DNA of 64,000 bases, from positions 62,001-126,000 of the forward strand of contig NZ_PUBZ01000103.1 in the NCBI RefSeq assembly GCF_003205875.1, read 5' to 3'. A program made the translations under genes and the position numbers. This document shows positions 25,761 to 34,734 of the stretch, piece after piece. Each line of letters starts with the position of its first letter. Positions within the stretch are counted from its first letter, which is position 1. The DNA comes from Herpetosiphon llansteffanensis (lineage in GTDB: Bacteria; Chloroflexota; Chloroflexia; Chloroflexales; Herpetosiphonaceae). The notes below the pieces were generated by a model. That model was not told the origin of the DNA and did not search any database. It was given only the letters and a program-made list of their open reading frames with translations.

Positions 25761-27632
25761 TTACTTTTTGGTGGCGGCGGCGATCAAGGCATGCACGCCG
25801 CTGATCAACTCGCTGGGATTGGGGTGCAAGCCTTCGCCCAACAAGGCTGTGCCATACAGTTGCTCAACTGCAACCTTGAACAACTCGCCTTGATCTGGCT
25901 CGTCGAGCAGCGCTGCCAAGTTGTGGACAATCGCGTGGCGTGGGTTGAGCTCAAGAATTCTGCTTGGTACGCTATATTCTTGGCCCATCAAACGTCGGAT
26001 GCGATCCATATCGCGGCCCATATCATCGCCAGGGGCGGCCAAACGCACAGGGTTGCTGCGCAGCAACTTCGAGCCACGCACTTCGCTAATTTGCTCGCCC
26101 AATAATTCTTTGATGCGATCGCCAAGTTGGCCGAGGGTAGCTGCTGAGAGCGAGCCTTCCAGCTCAACATCGTCGCCAGCAATATCTGCATCATCGACTG
26201 AACGCAGCTTTTTGCCTTGGAAATCGCGCAAGCTTGAGATCACAAAGCTATCGATTGTTTCATGCATCAACAGCACTTCGTAGCCGCGTTCGTTGAAATA
26301 ATCGAGGTGCGGCGAACGACGAGCGGTTTCCACATTGTCGGCAGTCACATAATAAATATCTTCTTGGCCTTCCTTCATGCGTTCGACATACTCGCTGAGC
26401 TTGGTCAAGCCTTCGCTGTTGGTCGAGTGGAAGCGCAAGAGTGGTTCGATTTGGCTGCGTGTGCCGGGATCAGTGACCAAACCTTCTTTGAAATATGGCC
26501 CAAATTCACGCCAGAAATCAGCAAATTTTTCTACATCGTTATCGGCCAAGGTTTCAATTTCTTTGGTGATTTTGTTGGTGATAATTTTGGCAATTTGGCG
26601 CAACGTCCCGCTGCTTTGCACCGTTTCACGCGAGACATTCAACGGCAGATCTTCTGAATCGACCACGCCTTGGACAAAGCGCAAATGCTTGGGCAACAAT
26701 TCTTCGTTGCGCTCTTGGATGAGCACCTTGCGCGAGTAGAGCTTCAAGCCTGGATCAGGGATTTGGCGCATCATGCCTTGCTCGCGTTTGGCGGGCAAGA
26801 ACAAAATTGCATGCAAATCGACTGGCGCATCGGTGCTGATATGCACGGTGCTCAGTGGCTCGCTGAAATCCATCGTGGTTTGGCGATAGAAATCGTTATA
26901 TTCTTCTTGGCTGACTTCGCGTGGTTGTTTGCGCCACAGAGCGGTGCGTTGGTTGAGCACCTTCTTTTCGTCGCCCTCAGCAGAATAGATTGGGAAGGCC
27001 ACGAAATTTGAGTGTTGGCGCACAATTTGTTCAAGTTTCCAGCGTTCAGCGTATTCTTCAGCATCTTCTTTGAGCACGATTTCGATCGTCGTGCCGCGTT
27101 CGCTACGTTCTGCTGCTTCCAAGGTGTAGGTTGCTTCGCCACGCGAAGTCCAGCGCCATGCAGTTGCATCGGGCTGATGCGATAACGAGGTAACCCGCAC
27201 TTCATCGGCGGCCATAAAGACCGAATAGAAGCCCACGCCAAATTGACCAATGATTTCGCTGCTATTGGTTGGGTTGGCTTCGCCAAGCTTTTGCAAAAAG
27301 GCTTTTGCGCCTGATTGTGCAACCGTACCCAAGTTTTTAATCATATCGTCGCGCGTCATGCCGATGCCGGTATCGCTAATGCGAATGATGCGCGCATCTT
27401 TATCTGCTTCCAAGGTGATCGCCAATTCCAGCTCAGGGTCGCGCACATCTTGGTTGGTCAGCATCTCGAATTGCACCCGATTCAAGGCATCGGAGGCGTT
27501 CGAAATTAATTCGCGCACAAAAATCTCGCGGTGCGTATACAGCGAGTGAATCAAAATATGTAAAACTTGTTGTATTTCAGCTTGAAATTGAAACTGTTCG
27601 CGCTCGTTGGCAACGTCGTGTTGCTCAGCCAT
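25761..27632 (-). CDS. htpG: Chaperone HtpG (Hsp90)
   Basis: Cytosolic ATP-dependent chaperone, 623 aa, full family length. The GHKL ATPase domain carries REIFVRELISNASDALNR, ISDTGIGMTRDDM and IGQFGVGFYSVFMAAD; the middle domain contains LPLNVSRETVQ; and the C-terminal dimerisation domain ends at HALIAAATKK. The start is supported by AAGGAG 9 nt upstream. It is monocistronic, and its 3' end abuts the composite repeat. Confidence 0.97.
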   Translation of the reverse strand: MAEQHDVANEREQFQFQAEIQQVLHILIHSLYTHREIFVRELISNASDALNRVQFEMLTNQDVRDPELELAITLEADKDARIIRISDTGIGMTRDDMIKNLGTVAQSGAKAFLQKLGEANPTNSSEIIGQFGVGFYSVFMAADEVRVTSLSHQPDATAWRWTSRGEATYTLEAAERSERGTTIEIVLKEDAEEYAERWKLEQIVRQHSNFVAFPIYSAEGDEKKVLNQRTALWRKQPREVSQEEYNDFYRQTTMDFSEPLSTVHISTDAPVDLHAILFLPAKREQGMMRQIPDPGLKLYSRKVLIQERNEELLPKHLRFVQGVVDSEDLPLNVSRETVQSSGTLRQIAKIITNKITKEIETLADNDVEKFADFWREFGPYFKEGLVTDPGTRSQIEPLLRFHSTNSEGLTKLSEYVERMKEGQEDIYYVTADNVETARRSPHLDYFNERGYEVLLMHETIDSFVISSLRDFQGKKLRSVDDADIAGDDVELEGSLSAATLGQLGDRIKELLGEQISEVRGSKLLRSNPVRLAAPGDDMGRDMDRIRRLMGQEYSVPSRILELNPRHAIVHNLAALLDEPDQGELFKVAVEQLYGTALLGEGLHPNPSELISGVHALIAAATKK

Positions 27633-27817
27633 AGGTCGCTACTCCTTATGCAAACTGCTAAATCGGAATTTAACCGCTAGGCCGATTGTAGCATAGCCAA
27701 GCCCACCACGAGAAGGCTTCTACGTTAGCATTGTGTTGGAGATACGGCATACGACTGAGTTCAAGCACGCTAAAATTTGGTATATCTCAGCTAGGATTTT
27801 TAATTGGAGGTTGATTC

Positions 27818-27874
27818 ATGCAAACACTATTAAGCGCTGCTGGCTTTGTTCGGGTTGAGTATCAGCAATTGTAA
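27818..27874 (+). CDS. Possible 18-aa leader or truncated ORF
   Basis: ATG 27818 follows TTGGAGG at a good distance and is read as MQTLLSAAGFVRVEYQQL before TAA 27872, 5 bp before repeat copy C. It may be the start of a gene cut by the repeat, a small peptide, or chance. It is included because the ribosome site is strong and the ORF ends exactly at the repeat. Confidence 0.25.
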   Translation: MQTLLSAAGFVRVEYQQL

Positions 27875-27878
27875 AATT

Positions 27879-28012
27879 CCCTCACCCCCCAACCCCCTCT
27901 CCCACTGAACGAGGGCGAGGGGGAGCCGACTCTTTTGTACGAAGAAATTGGGGGAGAACCACGGCATTAAAGCCCCTCGCCCGTTGGACGGGAGAGGGGT
28001 TGGGGTGAGGGG
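27879..28012. repeat. Palindromic CCCTCACC...GGTGAGGG element, copy C (134 bp)
   Basis: Same ends and inner arms as copy A. It lies between htpG and the MFS gene. Short flanking inverted words (GAGTATCAGC at 27857-27866 and GCTGATACTT near 28030) suggest the element inserted in, or extends into, a further palindrome. Confidence 0.85.
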
Positions 28013-28078
28013 ATATGATAAATAAGCGCGCTGATACTTGCAATGCTGGGTTAATCGTTGTTCTAGCAGGAGTTGCAT

Positions 28079-29284
28079 GTGCAACAGCAAGCGCGTTTGA
28101 GTTATCTGGTTTTATCATTCAGCACTCGGCTGATGTTGAGTTGTATTTTTACCGCCTCGATGCTCTATCGAATTCAAGTACTTGGGCTTGATCCATTGCA
28201 ATTGGTGTTGGTAGGCACCGTTTTGGAAGCAGCCGCCTTCGGCTTGGAAATTCCTACGGGCGTGGTCGCCGATATCTATAGTCGGCGTTTGTCGGTGGTG
28301 CTTGGCGTAGCCTTTTTGGGCTTGGGAGCGCTCAGCGAGGTTTGGCTGGGCAGTTTTGTTGGCAGTTTGTTGGCACAAGTCGTTTGGTCCTTGGGCTATA
28401 GCCTGATGAGTGGCGCAACCGAGGCCTGGATTACCGATGAACTCGGCGTTGAGGCGGTCGAAGCGCTGTTTCTCAAGGCTGCGCAGCTCAATAGCATCGC
28501 CAGTTTAGTGGGCATTGGCGTAGGGATTGGCTTAGCCCGCTTTGGCTTGGCATGGCCGATGATCAGCGGTGGCGCTGCCTTGGTTGGCTTGGCGTTTTGG
28601 ATGCGTTGGCTGATGCCAGAAACTGGCTTTGCCCCCGCTGCTGCTGCTGAACGCCAAAGTTGGGGCCGCTTTGGCGCAACCCTTAGTCATGGCTGGCAAG
28701 CGGTGCGAATCCAACCACTGCTGATCAGTTTAATGCTGATCAGTGCGATTGCTGGAGCTGCGTCCGAAGGCTACGATCGGCTGTGGGAAGCGCATTTGCT
28801 GACCAATATTGGCCTGCCAACATGGCTGAATTGGCAACCAGTCACATGGTTTGGCGCAATTGCAGCGCTTGGAACGCTGGCCAGTTTATTGGCGGTTAGC
28901 GTGATTAAACGCTTGGCCAGCAACACCAGCGAACGCAGCATGTTGCTGTTGCGCTGGCAGTATGGCTTGTTGGCGGCGGGCTTGCTTGGTTTGGCATTCG
29001 CCCAACAATTTGCTGTAGCATTATTTTGGATTATGTTAATTCGAATGTTACGCCAAAGCATTCAACCGTTGTATAGTGCTTGGCTCAATCGGCTGATTGA
29101 AAGCCGCAGTCGGGCGACAATTATCTCGATGGATAGCCAAGCTGATGCCTTCGGCCAGATTTTGGGTGGCCCAATCATCGGCTTAATCGCCAGTCGCATG
29201 GGCCTACCAGCAGCATTTGTGGCCGCGAGCTGCTGTTTATGGCCCATGCTGGTGTTATTACGGCGGAGGCAATTAACCAAGTAA
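28079..29284 (+). CDS. MFS transporter
   Basis: A 401-aa major-facilitator protein with about 12 hydrophobic segments. The loop-2/3 motif GVVADIYSRRLSVVLG is the MFS motif A, and GGPIIGLIASRMGLPAAFVAAS lies near the end. GTG 28079 is chosen because AGGAG lies 6 nt upstream; an in-frame TTG 28073 is less likely. The acidic WITDELGVEAVEALF loop resembles the group of MFS proteins often annotated as drug or multidrug exporters. The substrate is unknown. A strong terminator follows. Confidence 0.85.
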   Translation: MQQQARLSYLVLSFSTRLMLSCIFTASMLYRIQVLGLDPLQLVLVGTVLEAAAFGLEIPTGVVADIYSRRLSVVLGVAFLGLGALSEVWLGSFVGSLLAQVVWSLGYSLMSGATEAWITDELGVEAVEALFLKAAQLNSIASLVGIGVGIGLARFGLAWPMISGGAALVGLAFWMRWLMPETGFAPAAAAERQSWGRFGATLSHGWQAVRIQPLLISLMLISAIAGAASEGYDRLWEAHLLTNIGLPTWLNWQPVTWFGAIAALGTLASLLAVSVIKRLASNTSERSMLLLRWQYGLLAAGLLGLAFAQQFAVALFWIMLIRMLRQSIQPLYSAWLNRLIESRSRATIISMDSQADAFGQILGGPIIGLIASRMGLPAAFVAASCCLWPMLVLLRRRQLTK

Positions 29285-29311
29285 TAAATTAAAATAAAGC
29301 TGCTTAAATTG

Positions 29312-29355
29312 ATCAGTCATGAGCGTAGTTCGCTACGCCATGGCTGATTTTTTTA
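29312..29355 (+). terminator. Terminator with TTCG tetraloop after the MFS gene
   Basis: ATCAGTCATGAGCGTAG, loop TTCG (29329-29332), CTACGCCATGGCTGAT, then seven T. Two small mismatches interrupt a 17-step stem. One of the clearest terminators in the window. Confidence 0.92.
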
Positions 29356-29500
29356 ATTTTTAAATTCCAGATAAAAACCCAACAATTAAATACATCTAAA
29401 ATAATTGTCGCATGCGTGTCGCAGGCCTTTCACAGGGTTGTCGCACCGAGAAAACGAAGCTGTGTCCAGACCCAAATTGATACAGCTTAGGAGGCTCTCA

Positions 29501-29881
29501 GTGTACAACTCATCAGCAATTAGTCGCCGCATCCTACTCGCCTTCGCAACCTTCGGCCTGATTTTGGTCAGTTTTGTTTACACTGCCCTCACAAGCAGCC
29601 AAACACTTCAAGTTGATACACCAGCAGCCAATACCGCATGGCAATGGGGCGACATCGAAACCATCACTGCCACCCAACGCTTGCAAACTGCACCACTCAA
29701 CACCGCCTGGCAATGGGGCGACATTGAAACCATTACCGCCACTCAGCACTTGCAAATCGCTCCGCTCAACACCGCCTGGCAATGGGGCGACATCGAAACC
29801 ATCACCGTCACCCAGCACTTACAAACTGCACCATTGAATGTTGCATGGCAATGGGGCAATATTGAATCAGGCAGGCTTTAG
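29501..29881 (+). CDS. Exported protein of tandem 23-residue WQWGD repeats
   Basis: A 126-aa protein from GTG 29501, preceded by GGAGG at 6 nt. A short basic N-terminus and hydrophobic segment (SRRILLAFATFGLILVSFVY) would export or anchor it. The mature part is three full copies plus one partial copy of a 23-residue unit whose core is NTAWQWGDIETITATQ, encoded by 69-bp units at 29630, 29699, 29768 and 29837. The units differ mostly at synonymous sites, so the peptide is conserved. No family is recognised. It is 19 bp upstream of the HD-domain gene. Confidence 0.75.
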   Translation: MYNSSAISRRILLAFATFGLILVSFVYTALTSSQTLQVDTPAANTAWQWGDIETITATQRLQTAPLNTAWQWGDIETITATQHLQIAPLNTAWQWGDIETITVTQHLQTAPLNVAWQWGNIESGRL

Positions 29882-29900
29882 CCGAGAAGGAGAACGCGGC

Positions 29901-30533
29901 ATGGATACAGCAGCTTTTCCGGAACGTTGGCATTCCATTCCGCGTGAGATTGCAGCCTTGATGCCAAACCAACCCACCTTGCCCTACGCAGCACACTTAA
30001 TTTTGAATTCGATCGCGCGGCATTCGTACCAACTTTATCAACATTCGCTGCGGGTTAGCCACATGGCATGGCATATGAGCCAGACGCTGGGCCTACCAAC
30101 GTATGAACATCAACAGCTTTGGTTGGCAGCACTCTTGCACGATTGTGGCAAAACCCGCCTACCGCGCAGCGTGATAGTTCGTCCAGCGCTTGGCAGCCCG
30201 CATTGGGAAGTAGCGCTTTATCACCAGCATGTCAACGAAGGCATCGCGATTTTGCAGGCCTATCCCAGCTTGCACGGGCTAATTCCTTTGCTGGCTGAGC
30301 ATCACGAACGACTCGATGGCACTGGCTTTCCACGCGGCAGCAAATATCCAACTCGCAGCGCGCAAATTATTGCCTTGGCCAATGCCCTCGACCATCTGCG
30401 GGCACAACCAAACAGCCTTAGCAATAATCTGCAAGGCTTGATCGATCAGGCAATCGGCCAGGATTGGGATTCAACAGTGGCGGCGACGGCGCTTAGTGCT
30501 TGGCGGCAAACCAATCTGGCTGAGGCTGGATAA
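29901..30533 (+). CDS. HD-GYP-like metal-dependent phosphohydrolase, single domain
   Basis: A 210-aa HD-superfamily protein, ATG 29901 with AGAAGGAG upstream. The motif series is HSLRVSHMAWHM, LLHDCGKTRLP (His-Asp), HVNEG, AEHHERLDGTGFPRG and IIALANALDHL. This is the HD-GYP order, but the GYP tripeptide reads GFP, and the late metal-binding Asp expected near VAD is Asn in LANALDHL, suggesting altered metal binding or loss of c-di-GMP hydrolysis. There is no receiver or sensor domain. It follows the WQWGD-repeat gene and overlaps the convergent methylase gene by 41 bp. Confidence 0.8.
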   Translation: MDTAAFPERWHSIPREIAALMPNQPTLPYAAHLILNSIARHSYQLYQHSLRVSHMAWHMSQTLGLPTYEHQQLWLAALLHDCGKTRLPRSVIVRPALGSPHWEVALYHQHVNEGIAILQAYPSLHGLIPLLAEHHERLDGTGFPRGSKYPTRSAQIIALANALDHLRAQPNSLSNNLQGLIDQAIGQDWDSTVAATALSAWRQTNLAEAG

Positions 30534-31341
30534 TCTGCTCATGCCATTCGGCGGCCTGCTGGCGCAAGCGAGTTCGCACCAACGCCAAGGCATCAGCCGA
30601 TTGATCAGCAGCAATCCAGCGCCGACCTAAACGTTGCGCTACCGCCGCCGTCGTGCCAGAGCCACAACACAAATCGGCAACCAGATCGCCTGAATTGCTT
30701 GCAGCGAGGATAATGCGCTCCAACAAGCGTTCAGGCTTTTGGGTGGGGTAGCCCAAGCGCTCGGCAGCCATCGGGTTGAGCATAGGAATATCCCAGACAT
30801 CATCAACTGGCGTGCCATCGGGATGCGGCAAATAGCGCTTGCCCGCCGCCGAACGAATGCCCGCCTTGGCAAAACCACTGCTTGCTTTATAGGGTTGGCG
30901 CATTGCCTGCAAATTAAATGTCCATTGTTGGGGATGCTTGCTATACCAGAGAATCGTATCGTGCTTATGCGAAAAGCTGCGGCGCGCACGACCTCCACCA
31001 GTGTAATGCCAAATAATTTCATTGCGAAAACAATCGAAGCCCCAAATCCGATCAAGCAGCACTTTAGCATAATGCACCGCCCGCCGATCAAGGTGCAAAA
31101 ACAACGAGCCATGGGCAGCCACCAGCTCGCGCGCCGCCAGCAAGCGTTGTTCGAGCCAAGCCAAATATTCGTTCAAGCCACCTTGCCAACGATCATCAAA
31201 TGCGCCAGCGCTATCGGCAAACACCCGACCAGCAGCAAACGGCGGGTCGAGATACAACAAATCGATCGATTGTGGCGCGATTGTGGCGATAACGTCGAGC
31301 ATTTCGCCCTGAATAAGCTGATTTGAGTGCTGCGAATTCAC
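30493..31341 (-). CDS. Solitary DNA methyltransferase (beta class, N4-C/N6-A)
   Basis: A 282-aa amino-methyltransferase. The catalytic motif DLLYLDPPFAAGRVF (DPPF) precedes the AdoMet-binding motif LVADLCCGSGTTAAVA, the order of beta-class enzymes. PTQKPERLLERII is the usual segment between them. GTG 31341 is preceded by AAGGA at 6 nt. No restriction endonuclease is recognised nearby, so it may act alone in regulation or protection. Its 3' end overlaps the HD gene tail to tail. Confidence 0.88.
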   Translation of the reverse strand: MNSQHSNQLIQGEMLDVIATIAPQSIDLLYLDPPFAAGRVFADSAGAFDDRWQGGLNEYLAWLEQRLLAARELVAAHGSLFLHLDRRAVHYAKVLLDRIWGFDCFRNEIIWHYTGGGRARRSFSHKHDTILWYSKHPQQWTFNLQAMRQPYKASSGFAKAGIRSAAGKRYLPHPDGTPVDDVWDIPMLNPMAAERLGYPTQKPERLLERIILAASNSGDLVADLCCGSGTTAAVAQRLGRRWIAADQSADALALVRTRLRQQAAEWHEQIIQPQPDWFAAKH

Positions 31342-31357
31342 GCCCAGTCCTTCTAAA

Positions 31358-32122
31358 CTATGCTAACGATTGAAGCAACAAACTGGCCAAGCGTTCGCGG
31401 CTGGTTGTTTCCAATTGATAGAGATCTTGCTCGATATTGGTTTGGGTCATTAGCAAGGCCTGATCGCCAGCCTGCAACAGGGTATATTCGCGGCTCAACA
31501 CTTGTTGGCCTTGATAAACCACCGCATTAAAAATTGTGGTGGTGTGATGTTGGCTCAACATAGCAATAAATAGATTTGCTGCGTCCGCCGAAACTCCAGA
31601 ATCACGCAAGGCTTGCAACGCTGCCTGCTCCTCGCTGCCTTCGATCAGGCTCCGCGCCTCGGCCAAAACCGTGCTTTGAATATGAAAACGCAGCGGCGTT
31701 TGCGCAACACCAGCATAGCCACACCAATCAAGGCTCTGATTGGCTAATTCTTGCAACGAGCCAAGTGCCTGCAAGCGTTGTGCATCGGGATTGAGCACTT
31801 CATGAAAAACGACTGAATCGGCGTGTTTGTGGCCAAAGGCTTGCAACAACGAGCCATTGCTTGGCACATGATGCAAAATTAGGCTGCGTTGGGGATAGGC
31901 GCAGGTTGCGACGAGCGCCAAGGTATCGCGGGCGATCATCAGCATGCCATCGTGATCAGATTGGGCGAGATTGCGTTGGCGCAAACTGGCTTCGCCCTGC
32001 TGCATCAGCTGCGCATGCGCGCCCGAATTGGCGGCTGGCTCAACGCCCATAATCGTTGCGGCGCTGACCACTGCACAAATCGTCACCAGTTCGGCGCGAT
32101 TTAACTCAACAACTGCACTCAT
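31358..32122 (-). CDS. Conserved-looking hypothetical protein
   Basis: A 254-aa soluble protein, ATG 32122 after GGAGG; an upstream in-frame start at 32137 is poorly placed. It has no signal peptide, membrane segment or catalytic motif I recognise. Features seen: an Ala-rich N-terminal helix, MLMIARDTLALVATCAYPQR in the middle, and a Glu/Gln-rich amphipathic C-terminus (TNIEQDLYQLETTSRERLAS). It is 16 bp upstream of the methylase gene, so the two are probably co-transcribed. A restriction role was considered, but no nuclease motif is present. Confidence 0.7.
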   Translation of the reverse strand: MSAVVELNRAELVTICAVVSAATIMGVEPAANSGAHAQLMQQGEASLRQRNLAQSDHDGMLMIARDTLALVATCAYPQRSLILHHVPSNGSLLQAFGHKHADSVVFHEVLNPDAQRLQALGSLQELANQSLDWCGYAGVAQTPLRFHIQSTVLAEARSLIEGSEEQAALQALRDSGVSADAANLFIAMLSQHHTTTIFNAVVYQGQQVLSREYTLLQAGDQALLMTQTNIEQDLYQLETTSRERLASLLLQSLA

Positions 32123-32237
32123 TCCAACCTCCAACAATCAACAAAGCTAGCTCCATTGTAACGGTAAAATTGCTTGGGCCATGCTAAAATGCTAGCTGCA
32201 CTCGCTTTCTTGAATGTGCTACGAAGGAGCTGGTTTG

Positions 32238-33005
32238 ATGCAATTGACAATTTTGGGCTGTGGTGGCTCCATGGGCGTGCCAATGATGGCGTGTGATTGT
32301 GCTGTGTGCATGTCGAATGAGCCGCGCAACCAGCGTACCCGCACCGCTGCATTAATTCAAAGCCCAACGACCACAATTTTGATCGATCCTGGCCCTGATT
32401 TGCGGATGCAAGGCTTGCGTCAAAGGCTCTCACAACTTGATGCGGTATTGGTGACCCACCCACATCAAGACCATATTGGTGGCATCGACGATCTGCGGCC
32501 ATTTACCTTAAACACGCAACGCAGTTTGCCGCTGTATGCCAACCAATTTACCCTCGATCGAATTCGCTACCAATACGATTATGCCTTTGCCAGCGGCGAA
32601 TCGGCCTCAACGCGGCCAAGTTTGAGCCTCAACCAGCTTGATGGCACAGCCTTCAGCATCGGCGATGTGGCGATTATGCCCTTGCCAATTGAGCATGGCA
32701 ACTGGCAAATTTTGGGCTTTCGGTTTGGCGATTTGGCCTATATGACTGATGTGAGCCAGATTCCAGAACCAACCTTTGAGCTATTGCATGGCGTAAAAAC
32801 CTTGGTGATTGGGGCCTTGCGCCATGAGCCACACCCATTGCATTTTACGGTTGCGCAAGCGCTGGCAGCGGTGGAGCGAATTGGGCCGCAGCAAGCCTTT
32901 TTTGTGCATACCAGCCATAGTCTCGATTATAAAACTGAGAACGCCAACTTGCCCAGCCATGTGCAACTTGCCTACGATGGCTTGGTTTTGCCAATTCAAG
33001 TGTGA
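32238..33005 (+). CDS. MBL-fold metallohydrolase, PhnP-like
   Basis: A 255-aa metallo-beta-lactamase-fold phosphodiesterase. The ligand motif VTHPHQDHIGGIDDL (HxHxDH) and the zinc-binding CDCAVCMS cluster near the N-terminus match PhnP, which hydrolyses cyclic ribose phosphates. IDPGPDLRMQ and a late GALRHEPHPLHF follow. ATG 32238 is preferred because GAAGGAG precedes it. No phn genes are nearby, so the physiological substrate is uncertain. It is divergent from the hypothetical gene at 32122. Confidence 0.87.
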   Translation: MQLTILGCGGSMGVPMMACDCAVCMSNEPRNQRTRTAALIQSPTTTILIDPGPDLRMQGLRQRLSQLDAVLVTHPHQDHIGGIDDLRPFTLNTQRSLPLYANQFTLDRIRYQYDYAFASGESASTRPSLSLNQLDGTAFSIGDVAIMPLPIEHGNWQILGFRFGDLAYMTDVSQIPEPTFELLHGVKTLVIGALRHEPHPLHFTVAQALAAVERIGPQQAFFVHTSHSLDYKTENANLPSHVQLAYDGLVLPIQV

Positions 33006-33088
33006 GACTTTTTGATCGTGAAATGAGACTTTTGCTCAGCGTCGCGCTGTTATGCTACACCCATCGAAATCAAAGAAGGAGTGTAGTA

Positions 33089-34438
33089 ATGAAACGCAGA
33101 ACCCATCACCTTTGGCGCTCGACGCTGAGCCTACTTGGAACGGTTGGCTTACTCGCTGGCAGTTTCTCAATGACCAGCAGCTCAGCATCGGCCCAAACCA
33201 ACAGCGCCCAACCATGTTTGACTGGCGATCCATTTCAGTTGAATGCGCTCAAAACCAAATTGAGCCAAGCCAACCCACCAAGTGGTGTGCAACGAGTCAA
33301 TCGCAACTTGACAGTCGAATTTATTACGACTGGCGTGCTGACCAGCGAAGCACCAATCATGCCGAGTGAGCCACTTGAAACTGGCGATGATGAGCCATAC
33401 GAACGCGAGCCAGTGCCTGCTGCGACCGCCACGTTTCGGGTGTTCAACACCCTAACCTTGAAAGAGTTTCGGGTGGTGATGCAAGCCAATGCAGTGAGCA
33501 GCATCCGCGATTGCTACGAGCGCAACAATTTGCTCAGTGGCAACGCGCCAAGCGATTACGCAGGCAACATCGATGCCCCAGCGCCGCAACGCAGCAAGCA
33601 AAGCGAAGTTTTCACGCCCTTTGGCTGGAGCAATAGCGATGATAACCGCCAATTAAAAACCAATACCAGCCAATATCCATTACGCACAATCAGCCAATTT
33701 TCACGCGTCAGCGGCAACCAAGACTCCAACTGTACTGGGACGTTTGTTGGCCCACGCCACTTAATTACCGCAGCTCACTGTATCAATCGCGTAGGCACCA
33801 ACGTGTGGTTTACCACCAAAGTAACGCCTGGGCGCAATGGCACAGGCAGCGGTTCAGCACCCTATGGCTCAAGCGTGATTGAACTTAATCCATCGCCACC
33901 AGTTGAATCATGGTATTGGACGTTTGAAGAATGGCGCGACCCTAACCAAAGCAATCGTCGTCGTTGGGACATTGGGATGATCGTTGTGCCAGATCGTTTG
34001 GGCGATACGACCTACTGGATGGGCGTTGCGCCCCGCACGGCCAGCTATTTGAAGAACACCGCCAGCTATAATCGGGGCTACCCAAATTGTAATGGCGTTG
34101 GTGCTGAACGTGGTAATGCACCAGCAGGCTGTCAAGTAGCTCGTATGTATGGCGATCCAAACGATTGTGGTGCACGCTGGTTCAAAAATTCGGATAGCGC
34201 TAATTGGTCAATGCGCTACGATATCAAATGTGATATTAGTGCAGGCCATAGTGGCAGCCCAGTTTATCATTATGAATATAGTGCCCATCACGGCCAAGAA
34301 ATGCCAGTCGTCTCAGCCGTGGTTATCACCGAAGAATGTTTCACCTGTTCAAATCTTAACTCGTATGTGAATACGGTTCGTCGGGTAACGCCTTCAGTCA
34401 TTGACAACTTCGTTGCCTTACGCGAAATCTTCAACTAA
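33089..34438 (+). CDS. Secreted trypsin-like serine protease
   Basis: A 449-aa secreted peptidase. ATG 33089 has AAGGAGTG before it and starts a signal peptide (MKRRTHHLWRSTLSLLGTVG). A propeptide-like region (about 35-190) precedes the chymotrypsin-fold domain. The triad is visible as His230 (LITAAHCIN), Asp294 (RRWDIGMIVV) and Ser388 (AGHSGSPVYHY). The GHSGSP nucleophile motif is that of glutamyl-endopeptidase/V8-like S1 enzymes. Several Cys suggest disulfides outside the cell. Confidence 0.9.
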   Translation: MKRRTHHLWRSTLSLLGTVGLLAGSFSMTSSSASAQTNSAQPCLTGDPFQLNALKTKLSQANPPSGVQRVNRNLTVEFITTGVLTSEAPIMPSEPLETGDDEPYEREPVPAATATFRVFNTLTLKEFRVVMQANAVSSIRDCYERNNLLSGNAPSDYAGNIDAPAPQRSKQSEVFTPFGWSNSDDNRQLKTNTSQYPLRTISQFSRVSGNQDSNCTGTFVGPRHLITAAHCINRVGTNVWFTTKVTPGRNGTGSGSAPYGSSVIELNPSPPVESWYWTFEEWRDPNQSNRRRWDIGMIVVPDRLGDTTYWMGVAPRTASYLKNTASYNRGYPNCNGVGAERGNAPAGCQVARMYGDPNDCGARWFKNSDSANWSMRYDIKCDISAGHSGSPVYHYEYSAHHGQEMPVVSAVVITEECFTCSNLNSYVNTVRRVTPSVIDNFVALREIFN

Positions 34439-34458
34439 CAACCATTAGTATCCACAAC

Positions 34459-34492
34459 AAAGCCCGCTGCAACAAGTGCAGCGGGCTTTTGG
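34459..34492. terminator. Terminator between the protease and the small minus-strand gene
   Basis: AAAGCCCGCTGC and GCAGCGGGCTTT pair over 12 bp around a 7-nt loop (34471-34477), with a T-tract on the plus side and an A-tract on the other, so it can serve both convergent genes. Confidence 0.9.
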
Positions 34493-34494
34493 CA

Positions 34495-34686
34495 TTATTG
34501 GCGATCTACTTTTTTGCGTTGTCGGTGATATTTCGCCATTGCCCGACCCCATTCTTTGGCCTTTTGTTGGCGCGGATTGGGCGGTGGGCGATCGTCATTT
34601 TTGCGTTCTCGGCGCTCAGCTATTTCTTCGGCTTCTTGGTCTTCAATCCACTCTTCGTTCAAATAATTTCGGGTTTGGCCTTTCAT
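34495..34686 (-). CDS. Small charged hypothetical protein
   Basis: A 63-aa hydrophilic protein rich in Arg, Lys and Glu (IEDQEAEEIAERRERKNDDR) with a basic end. GAGGAG lies 12 nt before the ATG, a long spacing. The gene fits exactly between a shared terminator and a structured leader. No domain is recognised; it may be a nucleic-acid-associated small protein. Confidence 0.55.
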   Translation of the reverse strand: MKGQTRNYLNEEWIEDQEAEEIAERRERKNDDRPPPNPRQQKAKEWGRAMAKYHRQRKKVDRQ

Positions 34687-34734
34687 GGCGACAGCTTACT
34701 CCTCAATAGAAATTGATTCCGCAACGCGAGCGCT

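Noticed and set aside
30739-31326. 195-aa plus-strand frame opposite the methylase
   Set aside because: The methylase has clear DPPF and AdoMet motifs in the other strand; the plus frame shows none.
30493-32122. Restriction-modification system
   Set aside because: Only the methylase is recognisable; the adjacent 254-aa protein shows no PD-(D/E)xK, HNH or other nuclease motif.
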